Shown: positions 18,361-27,791 of the stretch, in pieces
Numbering within the stretch: position 1 is the first letter of the stretch
Layout of the letters: each line of letters opens with the position of its first letter
Origin: Planctomycetota bacterium
GTDB taxonomy: Bacteria; Planctomycetota; Planctomycetia; Pirellulales; Pirellulaceae
DNA: 64,000 nucleotides
NCBI GenBank assembly: GCA_024276655.1
Contig: JAJRWU010000269.1
Location: forward strand, 18,487 to 82,486
Direction: 5' to 3'
Made by a program: the position numbers and the translations under genes
Notes under the pieces: model-generated
The model's database searches: none
Seen by the model: only the letters and a program-made list of their open reading frames with translations
Told to the model about the DNA's origin: nothing

Positions 18361-19437
18361 ATGGCGACCAAAACCCGGCCGGAAACACTGCAATGGTTGG
18401 GCGAGACTGACGGCTGCCTGCGTTTGATCGACCAAACGCTGCTGCCGCTGGAATGCCGTCAGATCGATTGCCCCGACGTAACCGCCGTCTGGGAGGCGAT
18501 CAAACAGCTTCGCGTGCGCGGCGCGCCGGCCATTGGCGTGGCGGCGGCCTACGGCGTGTGCGTCGGTTTGCAGACGTCGGCCAACGCCGACCGCGCCGTG
18601 TTTGACGAACAACTCAAAAAGACCACGGCGTATTTGGCCTCAAGCCGGCCCACGGCGGTCAATCTTTTTTGGGCGTTGGAGCGCATGGAACGCGTCGGCA
18701 TGCACGACGCCGCGCGCAGTTCGGCGGAGCGACTAGCCGCTTTATTGGCCGAAGCGCGCGCCATTCATGAGGAAGATCGGGCGATGTGCCACGCGATTGG
18801 CGAACATGGCGCCCGCTTGCTGGCGTCGGGCGACAGCGTGCTCACCCACTGCAACGCCGGCGGCTTGGCCACGGCGGAATACGGAACGGCGCTTTCCGTT
18901 TTCTTCAAGGCGCACGAGCAGGGAAAAAAGATTCACGTCTTTGTCGATGAAACACGGCCGCTGCTCCAGGGCGCCCGACTAACGGCGTGGGAGCTGATGC
19001 AGCACGGCGTGCCCGCCACCCTCATTTGCGATTCGATGGCGGCGCAGGTCATGAAGGAAGGACGCGTGCAGGCGGTGGTCACGGGCGCCGATCGGATCGC
19101 CGCCAACGGAGACACCGCCAACAAAATCGGCACCGATTCGCTGGCGGTTCTGGCTCGGGCGCACGGCATTCCGTTTTATATCGCGGCGCCCACTTCCACC
19201 TTTGACACCTCCATTCAAAGCGGCGAGCAAATTCCGATCGAACAGCGACAAGCCGAGGAAATCACGTGTGGATTCGGCAAACAAACGGCGCCCGATGGCG
19301 TCGCGGTTTATAATCCTGCTTTCGATGTGACGCCCGCCGAGTACATTCAGGCCTTGATCACCGAACACGGCGTGATCTCCCCCGTCAACCAAAAGACGAT
19401 CGCTTTGCATTTGTCTCTGGCGGGCGAACAAGCGTAA
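18361..19437 (+). CDS. mtnA: S-methyl-5-thioribose-1-phosphate isomerase
   Basis: A 358-aa member of the eIF2B-alpha-like family that converts methylthioribose-1-phosphate to methylthioribulose-1-phosphate in methionine salvage. Key motifs: RGAPAIGVAAAYG, THCNAGGLATAEYGTAL (catalytic Cys), and TGADRIAANGDTANKIGT (catalytic Asp). ATG at 18361 immediately follows the cupin stop. Length is standard. No other mtn genes are adjacent; the following gene is a YkgJ-like protein 17 nt away. Confidence 0.94.
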   Translation: MATKTRPETLQWLGETDGCLRLIDQTLLPLECRQIDCPDVTAVWEAIKQLRVRGAPAIGVAAAYGVCVGLQTSANADRAVFDEQLKKTTAYLASSRPTAVNLFWALERMERVGMHDAARSSAERLAALLAEARAIHEEDRAMCHAIGEHGARLLASGDSVLTHCNAGGLATAEYGTALSVFFKAHEQGKKIHVFVDETRPLLQGARLTAWELMQHGVPATLICDSMAAQVMKEGRVQAVVTGADRIAANGDTANKIGTDSLAVLARAHGIPFYIAAPTSTFDTSIQSGEQIPIEQRQAEEITCGFGKQTAPDGVAVYNPAFDVTPAEYIQALITEHGVISPVNQKTIALHLSLAGEQA

Positions 19438-19454
19438 GGCAAGAGAGTAATTTC

Positions 19455-20702
19455 GTGAAATCGACGCTTCGCCCCTTGCCGATCCTGGAAAAATGGGATT
19501 GCCACAATTGCAGCATCTGCTGCCATGGGTCGATGATTTTTCTGAACGACGCCGACCTCGCCAAAATCCGCCAACAGGGCTGGGAAAAACACCCCGACTT
19601 TCGCGGACAAGCCGTTGTCGTTCGTGAATCGTTCCTAGGCGGTAAACACCGACTCGCGCAACGCCGCGATGGCCGTTGTGTTTTCCTGACCGACGCCGGC
19701 CTCTGCCGCATTCACGCGGAGTTTGGTTTGGACGCCAAACCGCTGACGTGCCGCATGTTTCCCCTGCAACTGGTGCCGGCCGAAAACGTCGCCTATTTGA
19801 CGGTCCGACGTTGCTGCCCTTCGGCCGCCACGGAGCAAGGCCGGCCGCTTGAGAAACATCTTCCCACTGCGCGGTCCCTGGCCCAAGAAATGGGCTCGAC
19901 CAACCGCTCCCACGCGCCGCCGAACATCACGCCACGACTGCGGCGAGATTGGCCCGATGCTTCTCGCGTATTAGCCGCCCTGCGAAAAATCGGCGCCGCG
20001 GATTCCCTCCCGCTGATCAGACAACTGCAAGTGGGCTGGCAATTCTGCGCGTTGTTGGATCAAGCCAAGGTTACGAGTTTCGACCAACGCCGGTTTGGCG
20101 AACTGGTAGACGTTTTGGCGGCCGGCGCGCCCGAGGAAGTGGCCGAGGTGTTTCGGAATCGGCAACCGCCGCGCTATTCCGCAAACCAATTGTTTCGCCA
20201 GGTGGCGGCCGATTATCTACGACTGCATCCCCGTTGTATTGCCGAGGCTGAAAAAGGGAGCCGTTGGAAGTTGGCCCGTTTCGCAATTAAGATGGCGCGG
20301 GGCAAGGGAAATACGCCCTCGTTCTACTCAGAATTTCCGCCCACCACCTTCAACGACTTGGAAAGGCCGCTGGGCGCCTTGCCCGAGGAAGTGTACCGTC
20401 CGCTCAACGCGTATTTTCGCGCTTCCTTGACCAGCGGCTATTTCGCCCTGATCAACCGCTCGGCGTGGTCGCTTACCGAGAGTTTTCGCGCCTTGGCCCT
20501 AACCTACCCGCTCGCCCTCTGGATGTTGCGATACACCTGCGGCGCCCAGCCGCCCACGCCGGAAGCCATGGCTGAAATCGTGGGCGCGATTGATCGCGGC
20601 CAAGGTTATGCACGTCTCGCGGGCCGGGGGCATCGGTGGCGAATCGGCGCCCTGGAAAGAATGGGAGAAATCCCCCGACTGATCGCCTGGTACGGCCGTT
20701 GA
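19455..20702 (+). CDS. YkgJ family cysteine-cluster protein
   Basis: A 415-aa protein starting at GTG 19455. The first 120 residues carry the YkgJ metal-chelating cluster: CHNCSICCHG near residue 14, then RCVFLTDAGLCRIH, LTCRMFPLQLV and VRRCCPS, giving about eight conserved cysteines for zinc or an iron-sulfur centre. The remaining 280 residues are mostly helical with no recognised motif, making it longer than the minimal family members. Cytoplasmic; function unknown. Likely in one transcript with the cupin and mtnA. Confidence 0.82.
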   Translation: MKSTLRPLPILEKWDCHNCSICCHGSMIFLNDADLAKIRQQGWEKHPDFRGQAVVVRESFLGGKHRLAQRRDGRCVFLTDAGLCRIHAEFGLDAKPLTCRMFPLQLVPAENVAYLTVRRCCPSAATEQGRPLEKHLPTARSLAQEMGSTNRSHAPPNITPRLRRDWPDASRVLAALRKIGAADSLPLIRQLQVGWQFCALLDQAKVTSFDQRRFGELVDVLAAGAPEEVAEVFRNRQPPRYSANQLFRQVAADYLRLHPRCIAEAEKGSRWKLARFAIKMARGKGNTPSFYSEFPPTTFNDLERPLGALPEEVYRPLNAYFRASLTSGYFALINRSAWSLTESFRALALTYPLALWMLRYTCGAQPPTPEAMAEIVGAIDRGQGYARLAGRGHRWRIGALERMGEIPRLIAWYGR

Positions 20703-21074
20703 TTCGGGCGGCAAACGTTCCATCCTTTTTCCAGAAATGCCAAACGCATCGCCCGATTTCCGCCGCAGTGAGTATTTGCAGAGGTCGAACCCGGCTTTCA
20801 GTAGAATTCTCGGGTTACTATACTACTGGTCTGTCAGCATTGAATTTTAGGATTAGCCGCTGGGCGCTAGCCCACCGTTGTACAGGAAAAACCGGACGCT
20901 AGCGCGTTCCGGCTGATTTGAGCAATCTGAATTTTCATCCGTGACAAACCACTAGGCTTTGTTTCAAAACTTCCTTCGTTGCCCCAGCTACCAGGGTTTT
21001 CCCCGTCGAACACGCACGGGCGCCCGTTTGTATCCCCCAGCCAAGACATGCCAACAGGACATGTCCGCCAGATC
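20703..21074. other. 372-nt intergenic region
   Basis: Contains a divergent R2 copy (20850-20921). The motif TATACT near 20818 could be a -10 box for ricT, but I see no matching -35. Nothing else found. Confidence 0.5.
20850..20921. repeat. R2 dispersed element, short divergent copy
   Basis: AGCCGCTGGGCGCTAGCCCA followed by CCGGACGCTAGCGCGTTCCG matches the palindromic core of the elements at 17712-17782 and 56491-56561. Confidence 0.6.
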
Positions 21075-21905
21075 ATGCCCAAGTATGTTGTGCGTTTTGG
21101 AGCGGTGCGTCTACTGGGCGTGCTGTCGACTCGCGGCGGCGATCAATATTCTCGCGGCGCCCGTGTGATTGCGCGCACCAATCGTGGGTTGGAGTCGGCC
21201 GAAGTGCTCTGCGAAGCCACGCCACAGGCGGTGAAGCATCTTAAAGACCCCGCCAACGGCCAGATTCTGCGGGCCATGAATGCCGAAGACGACAGCGAGT
21301 TGTCGCACATCGACGCAAACCTGGGCGACGATTTTCGCCTTTGCAAGCGATGTGTCGACGAATCGGGTTTGAACATGCAATTGGTCGATATCGAACGGTT
21401 GTTTGGCGGCGAACGGCTGATCGTTTTTTATCTGGCGGAACAGCGCGTCGATTTTCGTGAGTTGGTGAGAAAGTTGGCCACCGAATTCCAAACCCGCATC
21501 GAGATGCGTCAAATTGGCGTGCGCGATGAAGCCAAATTGCTGGCCGATTACGGCGACTGCGGAAAACCGGTTTGTTGCAACACACACTTGAGTGCGATGC
21601 CGCCGGTGTCGATGAAAATGGCCAAGCTGCAAAAAGCCACGCTCGACCCCACCAAAATTTCCGGCCGTTGCGGCCGCCTGAAATGCTGCCTGCGTTATGA
21701 GTACGACACCTACGAAAAAATCTACAAGGAGTTGCCTCCCATCGGCTCCGACGTCGTCACCGCCAACGGCAACGCCCGCGTGCTCAACCAGGAAATTCTC
21801 ACCGAACAACTGTTGCTCCAAATGGAAGATAACCGCCGGGTGCTGGTCGACGCCGCCGAAATTCTCGCGGTCACCAAACGAGGGTCCGGCAAGCGGAGCC
21901 GGTAA
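21075..21905 (+). CDS. ricT: RicT/YaaT-like PSP1 domain protein
   Basis: About 276 aa. The core PSP1 C-terminal domain is clear: FRLCKRCVDE, then ERLIVFYLAEQRVDFRELVR, and the cysteine set DYGDCGKPVCC and GRCGRLKCCLRYEYDTY. In Bacillus, RicT works with RicA and RicF as an Fe-S-containing complex affecting RNase Y; whether that holds here is unknown. ATG at 21075 begins PKYVVRFG, matching the family start; ATG at 21048 is an alternative. Followed by the Minf_1886 gene 46 nt downstream. Confidence 0.88.
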   Translation: MPKYVVRFGAVRLLGVLSTRGGDQYSRGARVIARTNRGLESAEVLCEATPQAVKHLKDPANGQILRAMNAEDDSELSHIDANLGDDFRLCKRCVDESGLNMQLVDIERLFGGERLIVFYLAEQRVDFRELVRKLATEFQTRIEMRQIGVRDEAKLLADYGDCGKPVCCNTHLSAMPPVSMKMAKLQKATLDPTKISGRCGRLKCCLRYEYDTYEKIYKELPPIGSDVVTANGNARVLNQEILTEQLLLQMEDNRRVLVDAAEILAVTKRGSGKRSR

Positions 21906-21951
21906 CCGTTCCCTCGCCTGAAGAATAAGAATATCGAGATCAGTAATAACC

Positions 21952-22371
21952 ATGTCCGAAGAATCCCATTCCGTTTTTGAAATGCTGCGGGAAGATCCCC
22001 GCTACAAACTCGAAGCGTACGAGTTTGTAGGGGAAGCCTTGGGCTATGCGCAACGGCAGCTAGGAATGGGAGTCGAGGCGATTTCCGAAGACCAATCCGA
22101 AGAGGAGGCCTTGGCGGCCAGACACCTCACCGGACAGCAACTCTGCGAAGCGATTCGCCAGTACGCCTTGGAACAATTCGGCTACATGGCCAAAGTCGTG
22201 CTGAACTCTTGGGGAGTTTATGTGACGCTCGACTTTGGGGAAATTGTCTACAACCTGATTCGCATCGGCCAGATGAGCAAATCTCCGGGCGACCGCCTCG
22301 AAGACTTCGAAGATGTCTACGATTTCGGCGAAGCCTTCCAGCAAGATTTTGAAATCACGCTGCCGGAGTAG
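21952..22371 (+). CDS. Minf_1886 family protein
   Basis: A 139-aa soluble acidic protein. The pattern EDPRYKLEAYEFV...ALGYAQ, HLTGQQLCEAIRQYALEQFG, and VLNSWGVYVTLDFGEIVYNLI corresponds to the uncharacterised Minf_1886 family common in Planctomycetota and Verrucomicrobiota. Function unknown. The consistent placement after ricT and before a tiny membrane protein suggests one operon. Confidence 0.85.
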   Translation: MSEESHSVFEMLREDPRYKLEAYEFVGEALGYAQRQLGMGVEAISEDQSEEEALAARHLTGQQLCEAIRQYALEQFGYMAKVVLNSWGVYVTLDFGEIVYNLIRIGQMSKSPGDRLEDFEDVYDFGEAFQQDFEITLPE

Positions 22372-22382
22372 GAAAAACGCCC

Positions 22383-22586
22383 ATGGCCAAGAAGAACCGG
22401 TCGGGAAAGACGCACCACGCCCCGCCTTCCTCCAAGCAATCTTCAAGCACCACTTCGCCATCTGCCCGGCAAACGGCTGCGCAACCCATCGAAGCGCCAA
22501 AACGTCGGCCGGCGCTGTTGGCGCTGAGCCTGCTGCTGCTCGGCCTTTGGCTGCTGCTTCTCAGTGCGCTCGCGGCTTGGAGTTGA
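22383..22586 (+). CDS. Small C-tail-anchored membrane protein
   Basis: A 67-aa hypothetical protein 11 nt after the Minf_1886 gene, with GGAAAAACG before the ATG. The first 40 residues are basic and Ser/Thr/Pro-rich; residues 44-66 are one very hydrophobic Leu-rich helix reaching the C-terminus. It is probably a tail-anchored inner-membrane protein. No motif recognised. The tight spacing supports it being real. Confidence 0.6.
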   Translation: MAKKNRSGKTHHAPPSSKQSSSTTSPSARQTAAQPIEAPKRRPALLALSLLLLGLWLLLLSALAAWS

Positions 22587-22621
22587 TGTTTGGAGCCTGA
22601 GGTGAATTTTCTGGTCGAAAT

Positions 22622-22699
22622 AAAAGCCCGGCATTTTGAAAATGCCGGGCTTTTTTGAACCACAACCGGTAAGTTATTTCAGGAACGATTTCTTAATCA
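22622..22699. terminator. Hairpin cassette R1b between convergent genes, abutting a stop codon
   Basis: Perfect 16-bp arms (22622-22637 and 22639-22654, AAAAGCCCGGCATTTT) with a T-run. On the minus strand the TAA of the outer-membrane-like gene (22697-22699) is followed by GAAATCGTTCCTGAAATAAC and then the hairpin, as in the other R1b copies. It probably terminates both convergent transcripts. Confidence 0.8.
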
Positions 22700-23749
22700 A
22701 TAACGAACGATCCAGTCGAAGGTGAAGCGGTCGTCGATCAAATCTTCGTTCGAACCCAAGGGAATTTCGTAAGCGACGCCCAATTCCGTGCGAGCGCTCG
22801 GTTTCCATTTGACTCCCAGGGCGCCGGTCACGACGTCGTTCCCCGCGACGCCCGTTTGCCCCAGGTTGAATAGATCAAGACCGCCAATTCCCGGCAAGGC
22901 CGTCGCCTGGCCGGACTTCATCCAGTGATACCAATTCGTTTCTCCGAATAGATAGATCGTGTCGGAGATTTTTCGGTCGATATGATTCGACCAATACCAG
23001 ATTTGGTTTTCCTCGACCGTATCGGCCGGCAGCCGGAAGCCGGTCGCGCTGAGCCAATGCCAGCCACAACCCAATCGTTGCCCGGCGGAAAGAAAGAGAT
23101 CGAATTCGCCATCGCCATTACCCTGCAACGTGCGCCGGGCGCCGGAAGCCAACTCGTAACGGGCGCCAATACTCACGATGCTCCCGCGGCGGGCGTCGGC
23201 CAGCAAATTGTATTTCAGTCCGGCCGATAAATCAGCCCAGCCGTCGTTGAGCACCACGCCGCTGCCGCCCAAGGTGCTATTTCCGGTGGTGAAATACCCG
23301 TCTTTCGTGGCGATGATCGACAAACGCTCGGTAAGCGCCGCACGCACTTGCATCGCGAACAATTGCAGGCTGTCGCCACCCAGGGAATTGGGAAGCCGAT
23401 GATTCACGAAAATAAAACGCGCTTCGGTCAGGGTGCGAGGGTCTTCAAAAAAGAAGGGGTTGGTCATCGGGCTAATGAAATCATCGAACCGATGGTCGGA
23501 AGAGGCGAAGACGCCGAACAACCGGTCGTCTTCAGCTACGTATCTTGCATGGCTTTCATGCATGATATTATTGGATTCGGGAGCCGTCAGGGCGTCGCGC
23601 AAGGATTGGTCGGCCGGCAGAGTGAGTTCCTGCGGCGGGTTGACGTCTGCCGGAGGCAGTGGCGGCGCAAGATCTTGAAAGTCGGCCAGCGCCGGCGCCG
23701 CCAACAGACAGACAACAACCACCCAGGCCGATGACAACGGGAGCTTCAT
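22697..23749 (-). CDS. Outer-membrane beta-barrel-like protein
   Basis: A 350-aa protein with a clear signal peptide (residues 1-22, cut after ALA). The mature part has alternating strands typical of an outer-membrane barrel and ends in an aromatic residue (IVRY), a usual barrel-assembly signal. Segments such as SIGARYELASGARR and ALGVKWKPSARTELGVAYEIPLG look like paired transmembrane strands. No specific substrate can be named. Standalone gene with its own terminator; about 640 nt of non-coding DNA lie upstream. Confidence 0.7.
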   Translation of the reverse strand: MKLPLSSAWVVVVCLLAAPALADFQDLAPPLPPADVNPPQELTLPADQSLRDALTAPESNNIMHESHARYVAEDDRLFGVFASSDHRFDDFISPMTNPFFFEDPRTLTEARFIFVNHRLPNSLGGDSLQLFAMQVRAALTERLSIIATKDGYFTTGNSTLGGSGVVLNDGWADLSAGLKYNLLADARRGSIVSIGARYELASGARRTLQGNGDGEFDLFLSAGQRLGCGWHWLSATGFRLPADTVEENQIWYWSNHIDRKISDTIYLFGETNWYHWMKSGQATALPGIGGLDLFNLGQTGVAGNDVVTGALGVKWKPSARTELGVAYEIPLGSNEDLIDDRFTFDWIVRY

Positions 23750-24388
23750 GGGTTTTCCTCTTCCACAGAATGGGGATCTCGTCAGGACGAGTGTTCGTCG
23801 TTACCCAGCCGCCGTTTGTCGGCAACCGAATTCGAAACTGCTTCTCGATTGTTATCTTTCGGCGGCGGCGGTCTCGGCGCATGACTAAGTCGCTTCGGCG
23901 CGAAAAAGACGCCTTGGAGCGAAGAGTTCCTGTTGCACGAACGACGCATTCGTTCGTTGTTGTGCGACTCTCGACCGTGATCGAATTGAGCGGTCCGCCC
24001 ACCGCATTTCATACGACCGCAGCGTCAGACTCCACGCAAACCTTGCAGCGTCTGCGGAAAAAGCGATCGAACCGCATAGACGCCATCGGCCTGAGAACTG
24101 TTGATTCCGCGCAAGGCCAAACACGCGTTGCAAACACAACGGCGGTTGCTCTTGGCGGCGGTGGAGAATTGGCGGGTTGTCCGGGAGATTCGGAAACGCC
24201 GTTTGTAGCGAGCCCTTTCAGAAACACCCTCTCTGGCTCACCGGCCGCGTTCCTCGGTTTCGCTTACCGCGGCGGGTGATTATCATGGTGCATACGGATA
24301 GATGGGCGTTTGCAATTATCGCTCGGCGCCCGAATTCCGAAAGTTTCCGTCCTCCGACGAGTCAAACGCAATGGGAGTGGTTCGCAGC
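23750..24388. other. 639-nt intergenic region between divergent genes
   Basis: No gene, known repeat or clear promoter pair was found. It contains an imperfect palindrome around 23932-23968 (GTTGCACGAACGAC / GTTCGTTGTTGTGCGAC). Confidence 0.4.
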
Positions 24389-25897
24389 ATGATTTGTGTC
24401 AGTATCGGTCGAGGACGCCACAAACAGATAATTGCCGAACACCAACACTTGGTGGAGCAAGGCGCCGAATTGTGTGAATTGCGTTTAGACTACGTGCGCG
24501 GCGCGCCCGATTTGAAACGGCTCATTAGCGGCCGACCGGGGCCTGTCGTGATTACCTGCCGCCGCCCTCACGACGGAGGCCGCTGGTCGGGCCCGGAAGA
24601 ACCTCGCATCATGCTGCTGCGCAGCGCCATCGCCGATGGCGTCGAATATGTCGACCTGGAAGAAGACATCGCGGCGAGCATTCCTCGTTTTGGCGCCACC
24701 AAGCGAATCGTGAGTTACCACAATTTCAATGAAACTCCCGATAACCTGGAAGAAATATACGACCGCATGGCCAAGTGCGATCCTGATATCATCAAGATCG
24801 CGACGTTGGCGCATCATCCGCGAGACAACACCCGTATGCTGTCTCTGATGCAGCGCAGCAAGGTTCCCATGATCGGCCTCTGCATGGGCGACATCGGCAC
24901 GCCGACGCGCATTCTGGCCGGAAAATTCGGAGCGCCGTTCACCTACGCCACGTTCCATCATGAACGCGAATTGGCGCCGGGGCAGTTGAGTTACCGACAA
25001 ATGCTCGATATCTATCATTATAACGACATCAACGCCGAAACCGAAATATACGGCGTGATCGCCGACCCGGTGGGCCACAGCTTGAGCCCGCTGCTCCACA
25101 ACGCGGCGTTTCGTGAAGATGGTTTGAACAAAGTGTATCTGCCATTTCGCGTGCCGCGAGAAGATCTTGACGACTTCCTCGCAGACTGCCCGAAGTTGGG
25201 CGTTCGCGGGTTGAGTGTCACGATTCCCCACAAGGAGGCGATCTTGCCGCACATGACCCGGCACGACAATATCGTGGAAAGAGTCGGCGCCGCCAACACG
25301 ATCGTGTTCCGCGGAAAGGAAATGGGCGCCCACAACACCGACTACCGCGCCGCCTCCGAAATTTTTGATGAAGCGCTCGCCGGAGCCACAAGTGAACAAC
25401 CGAAAACCGCCTTGATATTGGGCGCCGGCGGCGTCTCGAAAGCGGTGGCTCACGGACTGAAACGTCGTGGGATGGACGTGGTTGTTTCCAGCCGCTCCGA
25501 TCCTCGCGCCGAAACGTTGGCGGAAAAACTGGAGTGCCGTTGGCTGCCTTGGGCTGATCGATATAAGGTCAGGCCGGATGTGATCGTCAATGGAACGCCG
25601 CTGGGCATGCATCCTGATATTAACGAAACGCCGTATGAGGGCAAACATTTCCGTTCCTCGCAAGTCGTGTTCGACACCGTGTACAACCCGGAGCAAACAC
25701 TGTTTTTGAAGGAAGCCAAGGAAAAAGGCTGCCACATACTGACCGGCGTCGATCTTTTCGTTCGGCAGGCGGCGCTCCAATACGAACTGTTCACAGAGAG
25801 TTCGGCGCCCGAAGACCTCATGCGACGCGTACTGAAGAACGCCACTTCGCCTGTAAAAATACCCGAAGCCACGGAAGAAGAAGATGACTTCAGCTAA
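24389..25897 (+). CDS. aroDE: Fused 3-dehydroquinate dehydratase (type I) / shikimate dehydrogenase
   Basis: About 502 aa catalysing two successive shikimate-pathway steps. Residues 1-215 are the type I dehydratase: CELRLDYV, VVITCRRPHDGG, and IKIATLAHHPRD with the Schiff-base Lys. Residues 228-490 are the dehydrogenase: IYGVIADPVGHSLSPLLHN, VTIPHKEAI (catalytic Lys), NTDYRAA (Asp) and NADP-binding LGAGGVSKAV with SRSDPR. The order matches the plant fusion. ATG 24389 (MICVS) is preferred; ATG 24371 would add six residues. aroK follows 72 nt downstream. Confidence 0.94.
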   Translation: MICVSIGRGRHKQIIAEHQHLVEQGAELCELRLDYVRGAPDLKRLISGRPGPVVITCRRPHDGGRWSGPEEPRIMLLRSAIADGVEYVDLEEDIAASIPRFGATKRIVSYHNFNETPDNLEEIYDRMAKCDPDIIKIATLAHHPRDNTRMLSLMQRSKVPMIGLCMGDIGTPTRILAGKFGAPFTYATFHHERELAPGQLSYRQMLDIYHYNDINAETEIYGVIADPVGHSLSPLLHNAAFREDGLNKVYLPFRVPREDLDDFLADCPKLGVRGLSVTIPHKEAILPHMTRHDNIVERVGAANTIVFRGKEMGAHNTDYRAASEIFDEALAGATSEQPKTALILGAGGVSKAVAHGLKRRGMDVVVSSRSDPRAETLAEKLECRWLPWADRYKVRPDVIVNGTPLGMHPDINETPYEGKHFRSSQVVFDTVYNPEQTLFLKEAKEKGCHILTGVDLFVRQAALQYELFTESSAPEDLMRRVLKNATSPVKIPEATEEEDDFS

Positions 25898-25969
25898 ATA
25901 TGCGGGGCGGCTACGGCATATGCGCGGCGGCGGGCGGGCGAACGGAAGGCCAGAGATAATGGCTGCGGC

Positions 25970-26491
25970 ATGAACACATTCTTGATCGGCTACCGGGCCA
26001 CGGGAAAAAGCTCCGTCGGGCGCGCGTTGGCCATGAAAATGAACACGCCGTTTGTCGATTCCGACGACGAAATCGAACGTCGTGCTGGAAAATCGATTGC
26101 GGCCATTTTTTCCGAAGACGGCGAACCCGCCTTTCGAGATCTGGAAGTTGCCGTCATCACCGATTTGGCGGCGAACCGTTCGGGAGTCGTATCGCTTGGC
26201 GGCGGCGCCATTTTGCGCGAAGAAGTTCGGCGGGTCATTGCCGCCGGCTTCGTGATTTGGCTCAAGGCCAGCCCTGAAACAATCACCCAACGCATTTCGC
26301 AAGACGCCGCCTCCGCTGAACGTCGCCCACGGCTGACCACGCACGACGCCGACGACGAAATCCGACTTCTGTTGGCCCAGCGCGAACCGCTGTATGCGGC
26401 CTGCGCCGATGTTGCCATCGAAACCGAAAACAAAGCCACGGCTCAAGTCGTGGATGAGGCCTTCGCCGCGCTACTCAAAAACCAAGGATAG
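25970..26491 (+). CDS. aroK: Shikimate kinase
   Basis: A 173-aa P-loop kinase phosphorylating shikimate. Walker A reads GYRATGKSSVG (residues 7-17); the shikimate-binding residues are in DSDDEIE and FRDLE; LGGGAI and the lid RPRLT are present. Directly follows aroDE and precedes a prepilin peptidase gene, so it continues the shikimate operon. Confidence 0.95.
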   Translation: MNTFLIGYRATGKSSVGRALAMKMNTPFVDSDDEIERRAGKSIAAIFSEDGEPAFRDLEVAVITDLAANRSGVVSLGGGAILREEVRRVIAAGFVIWLKASPETITQRISQDAASAERRPRLTTHDADDEIRLLLAQREPLYAACADVAIETENKATAQVVDEAFAALLKNQG

Positions 26492-26503
26492 GAACCTCGC
26501 TGC

Positions 26504-27766
26504 GTGTCGCTCTTACTCGATTTGCCTCTGGAAGTGCGGCTGGCGGGACTTTTCCTGTGCGGCCTCGCCATTGGCGGCCAACTCAATTTCGGCATCTACT
26601 GGCTGGCCTTCGACCGCCGTCCGCTAAGTCCTTGGACGCCCTCCAAGGCAGTGGCCGAATACTTCGCGCATGAAACACTAGCCCTGGCGCCTCGTCAATG
26701 GGCCGATTGCATACCGGTTTTCGGCTGGTGGCGATTGCGGCGGGAATCAGACGTTTTTGGCGCTGGTTTTTGGCTGCGGCCGATGTTGCTGGAGCTTGCC
26801 TTTGGCGGCGCGCTGGCCGCATTGTATGGGTGGGAAATACGGGGCGGCTTGTTTCCCGCTGGCAGCGTTGCCGCCGCCAGCGTGTTGCACGCCCAATTCC
26901 TCGCCCACGCCGTATTGCTTTGTTTGTTGGTCGTGGCCACGTTTATTGATTTTGATGAATTCACCATTCCCGACGCCATCACCGTACCGGGTGTTTGGGC
27001 CGGGTTGTTGCTGGCCGTCGCGCTGCCTTCCTCGCATTTGCCGGTCGGCGGGAACAGCGCGCTCTTGCTCGTTACGCCCCGCGATTGGCCGACCGAAATC
27101 GACGGCCCTCGCGGTTTGATGTTTGGACTCGCGGCGGTCGTCGCTTGGTGTTTGGCGATCATGCCGACGCTCGTCGTCTACCGACCGCGGCGCGGCGTCG
27201 GCTATTCGGTGAGGTTGTTTTTGGCGAGTCTGTTTCGCCGCTCTCTCTCGCAATATTATTGGCTGATGATGCTCGTTTGCGGTGGCGGCGTGGCGGCCGT
27301 TTGGGGCTTTGCAGGCAGCACCGCTTGGCGAAGTTTATTGACTTCGCTGGCGGGTATGATGTTCGCCGGCGGCATCGTCTGGACGGTGCGCATCGTGGGC
27401 CGTATTTCTCTGGGCAAGGAAGCGATGGGATTTGGCGATGTCACGCTGATGGCGATGATCGGCGCCTTTCTCGGCTGGCAGCCTTCGCTATTGGTGTTTT
27501 TTATCGCGCCGTTTTTTGGCATTCTGTTTTCGGTGGTTCAAGCCGTGCTGCGTGGGGAAAACATGTTGCCGTTCGGTCCGTATTTGAGTTTGGCGGCGGC
27601 CTTGCTGGTGGTGAAATGGGCGGCGGTATGGCAGTGGGCCGAACCGATTTTTGAACTCGGCTGGCTCATACCTTCGCTGCTTTTTTTCTGCCTACTGCTG
27701 ATGGCCGGGCCGTTGTTTGTTTGGCGTCTGGTGAAAGAGCACGTTTTCGGCTGGCGCGACGAATAA
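26504..27766 (+). CDS. A24 prepilin peptidase, lacking the zinc CxxC motifs
   Basis: A 420-aa polytopic protein starting at GTG 26504. The two catalytic aspartates of type IV prepilin peptidases are visible in FIDFDEFTIPDAIT and GFGDVTLMAMIGAFLGW. The N-terminal domain keeps the shape of the family (IPVFGWWRLR...RPMLLELAFG) but the usual paired CxxC zinc motifs are absent. An extra 90-100 residues lie between the two aspartate motifs. It should cleave pilin-like leaders, which Planctomycetota encode in great number. It is 12 nt after aroK. Confidence 0.86.
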   Translation: MSLLLDLPLEVRLAGLFLCGLAIGGQLNFGIYWLAFDRRPLSPWTPSKAVAEYFAHETLALAPRQWADCIPVFGWWRLRRESDVFGAGFWLRPMLLELAFGGALAALYGWEIRGGLFPAGSVAAASVLHAQFLAHAVLLCLLVVATFIDFDEFTIPDAITVPGVWAGLLLAVALPSSHLPVGGNSALLLVTPRDWPTEIDGPRGLMFGLAAVVAWCLAIMPTLVVYRPRRGVGYSVRLFLASLFRRSLSQYYWLMMLVCGGGVAAVWGFAGSTAWRSLLTSLAGMMFAGGIVWTVRIVGRISLGKEAMGFGDVTLMAMIGAFLGWQPSLLVFFIAPFFGILFSVVQAVLRGENMLPFGPYLSLAAALLVVKWAAVWQWAEPIFELGWLIPSLLFFCLLLMAGPLFVWRLVKEHVFGWRDE

Positions 27767-27791
27767 CCGCTCCGGTGAACGCCAGTGGCGT

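Noticed and set aside
24485..26446. A 653-codon open frame on the minus strand opposite the shikimate genes
   Set aside because: It lies antisense to aroDE and aroK, which carry all expected motifs. Its translation shows no domain and its composition is that of a GC-rich shadow frame.
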